The notes under the pieces: model-generated
The model's input: the letters and a program-made list of their open reading frames with translations, nothing else
What the model was told of the DNA's origin: nothing
Databases searched by the model: none
Source of the DNA: Saprospiraceae bacterium
GTDB lineage: Bacteria; Bacteroidota; Bacteroidia; Chitinophagales; Saprospiraceae
Direction: 5' to 3'
Assembly (NCBI GenBank): GCA_029212405.1
Contig: JARGNR010000027.1
Location: 1-64,000, forward strand
Length of the DNA stretch: 64,000 nucleotides
Shown: positions 63,639-64,000 of the stretch, one piece after another
Position numbering within the stretch: position 1 is the stretch's first letter
Layout: every line of letters begins with the position of its first letter
Position numbers and translations under genes: made by a program

Positions 63639-64000
63639 ATGAAAAATTTGAGTTTTGCCTTATTGATGCTGCTTTCTACCCTATCCTATGGACAATTTGA
63701 AATGGGACTTAAAGCAGGATTAAGTTCTATGGACCTTAGCCCAGAATCAATTTTGATTAATAATGGAGAGTCCACCACAGAATTGAGCATTAGAGAAGCT
63801 AACTATGGCTATCATTTTGGATTATATACTAGAATAAGCGTTGCTAATATTTTTATAGAACCTGCATTTCTATTTAATAGTTCAAGTGTGGAATACAACT
63901 TGGATGAGCAGATATTTGATCAAGGGATATTTTCTACCATAAAGACAGAAACTTATAATAACCTAGATATTCCTTTCATGGTTGGAATGAAAATGGGTTT
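63639..64000 (+). CDS. Outer-membrane beta-barrel protein (5' part, cut by window end)
   Basis: The first 120 codons of a gene that runs out of the window. A signal peptide (MKNLSFALLMLLSTLSYGQ) is followed by FEMGLKAGLSSMDLSP, YGYHFGLYTRISVANIFIEP and LDIPFMVGMKMG, the strand pattern of the PorT-like/OMP_b-brl_2 family of small outer-membrane barrels. Function unknown. The gap before it (63393-63638) has no other feature I can see. Confidence 0.75.
   Translation, partial: MKNLSFALLMLLSTLSYGQFEMGLKAGLSSMDLSPESILINNGESTTELSIREANYGYHFGLYTRISVANIFIEPAFLFNSSSVEYNLDEQIFDQGIFSTIKTETYNNLDIPFMVGMKMG

Noticed and set aside
1-64000. CRISPR arrays, tRNA or rRNA genes, prophage
   Set aside because: The intergenic gaps are short and were read; none shows spaced direct repeats, a tRNA cloverleaf or rRNA sequence, and no phage structural genes are present.

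Overview
The window is a chromosomal segment of an AT-rich member of the Bacteroidota, most likely a marine or environmental Saprospirales/Flavobacteriia-type organism. The evidence is a type IX secretion (T9SS) type A sorting domain, secreted proteins whose signal peptides end in a Q-type cleavage site (SFAQ, SFGQ, SYGQ), promoter boxes of the Bacteroidota form TAnnTTTG, a TamL-type BamA lipoprotein, a Bacteroidota-type LptD, and a surface cobalamin propeller lipoprotein beside a TonB-dependent receptor. Almost all of it is core metabolism and envelope biogenesis. I see no CRISPR array, rRNA, tRNA, prophage or intact insertion sequence.

Layout. 1-855 is a degraded non-coding margin with the 3' scar of an IS110-family transposase and a nested inverted repeat. 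856-2081 holds a CDP-alcohol phosphatidyltransferase with a DUF4833 partner. 2223-4148 is a T9SS cargo protein. 4282-7226 is an LPS-core operon (OMP, waaA, heptose kinase). 7508-10673 is a five-gene operon (PTPS, folE, fabD, yqgE, ftsE-like). 10685-14588 has an M42 peptidase, pyrE, a Nudix protein, a DUF368 lipid-carrier flippase candidate, rpsU and a small partner gene. 14665-18410 has a LysM/RlpA-like wall protein, 3-hydroxybutyryl-CoA dehydrogenase and a HerA-like ATPase. 18494-25454 is an envelope block: small lipoprotein, PIF1-like helicase, MCE protein, amidase and, divergently, lptD. 25593-32881 has a DbpA-like helicase, a secreted protein, threonine aldolase, an NrtR-type regulator, ndk and an LptF/LptG permease.

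32893-36061 is the most interesting unit: a Bacteroidota promoter, a cobalamin riboswitch, a BtuB-like TonB-dependent receptor and a BtuG-like lipoprotein. The receptor's signal peptide is in frame but has no canonical start codon and is preceded directly by an in-frame TAG. 36295-39006 is a panB-mltG-MBL operon. 39154-45164 has a GDPD, a YheT hydrolase overlapped by a lipoprotein gene, a two-domain glycosyltransferase and TamL. 45182-48864 has an rRNA/tRNA methyltransferase, nupC with divergent udk, and truA. 49099-53260 is smc and acpH. 53500-57246 has an acyl-CoA carboxylase beta subunit, an RlmL-like methyltransferase and two small secreted proteins. 57352-60511 has rdgB, the threonine-to-glycine pair tdh-kbl, and a TerB-like gene. 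60523-63392 is an engB, acyltransferase, exonuclease operon. The window ends inside an outer-membrane beta-barrel gene.

Functional themes are outer-membrane construction (WaaA, LptD, LptF/G, TamL, MCE, acyltransferase), peptidoglycan remodelling (amidase, MltG, LysM/RlpA, DUF368), nucleotide salvage (pyrE, nupC/udk, ndk, rdgB) and vitamin/cofactor supply (B12 uptake, pterin, pantothenate). I did not find a convincing multi-gene system of unknown type. The strongest leads are the B12 receptor's start anomaly and a few overlapping or unusual genes described in the findings.
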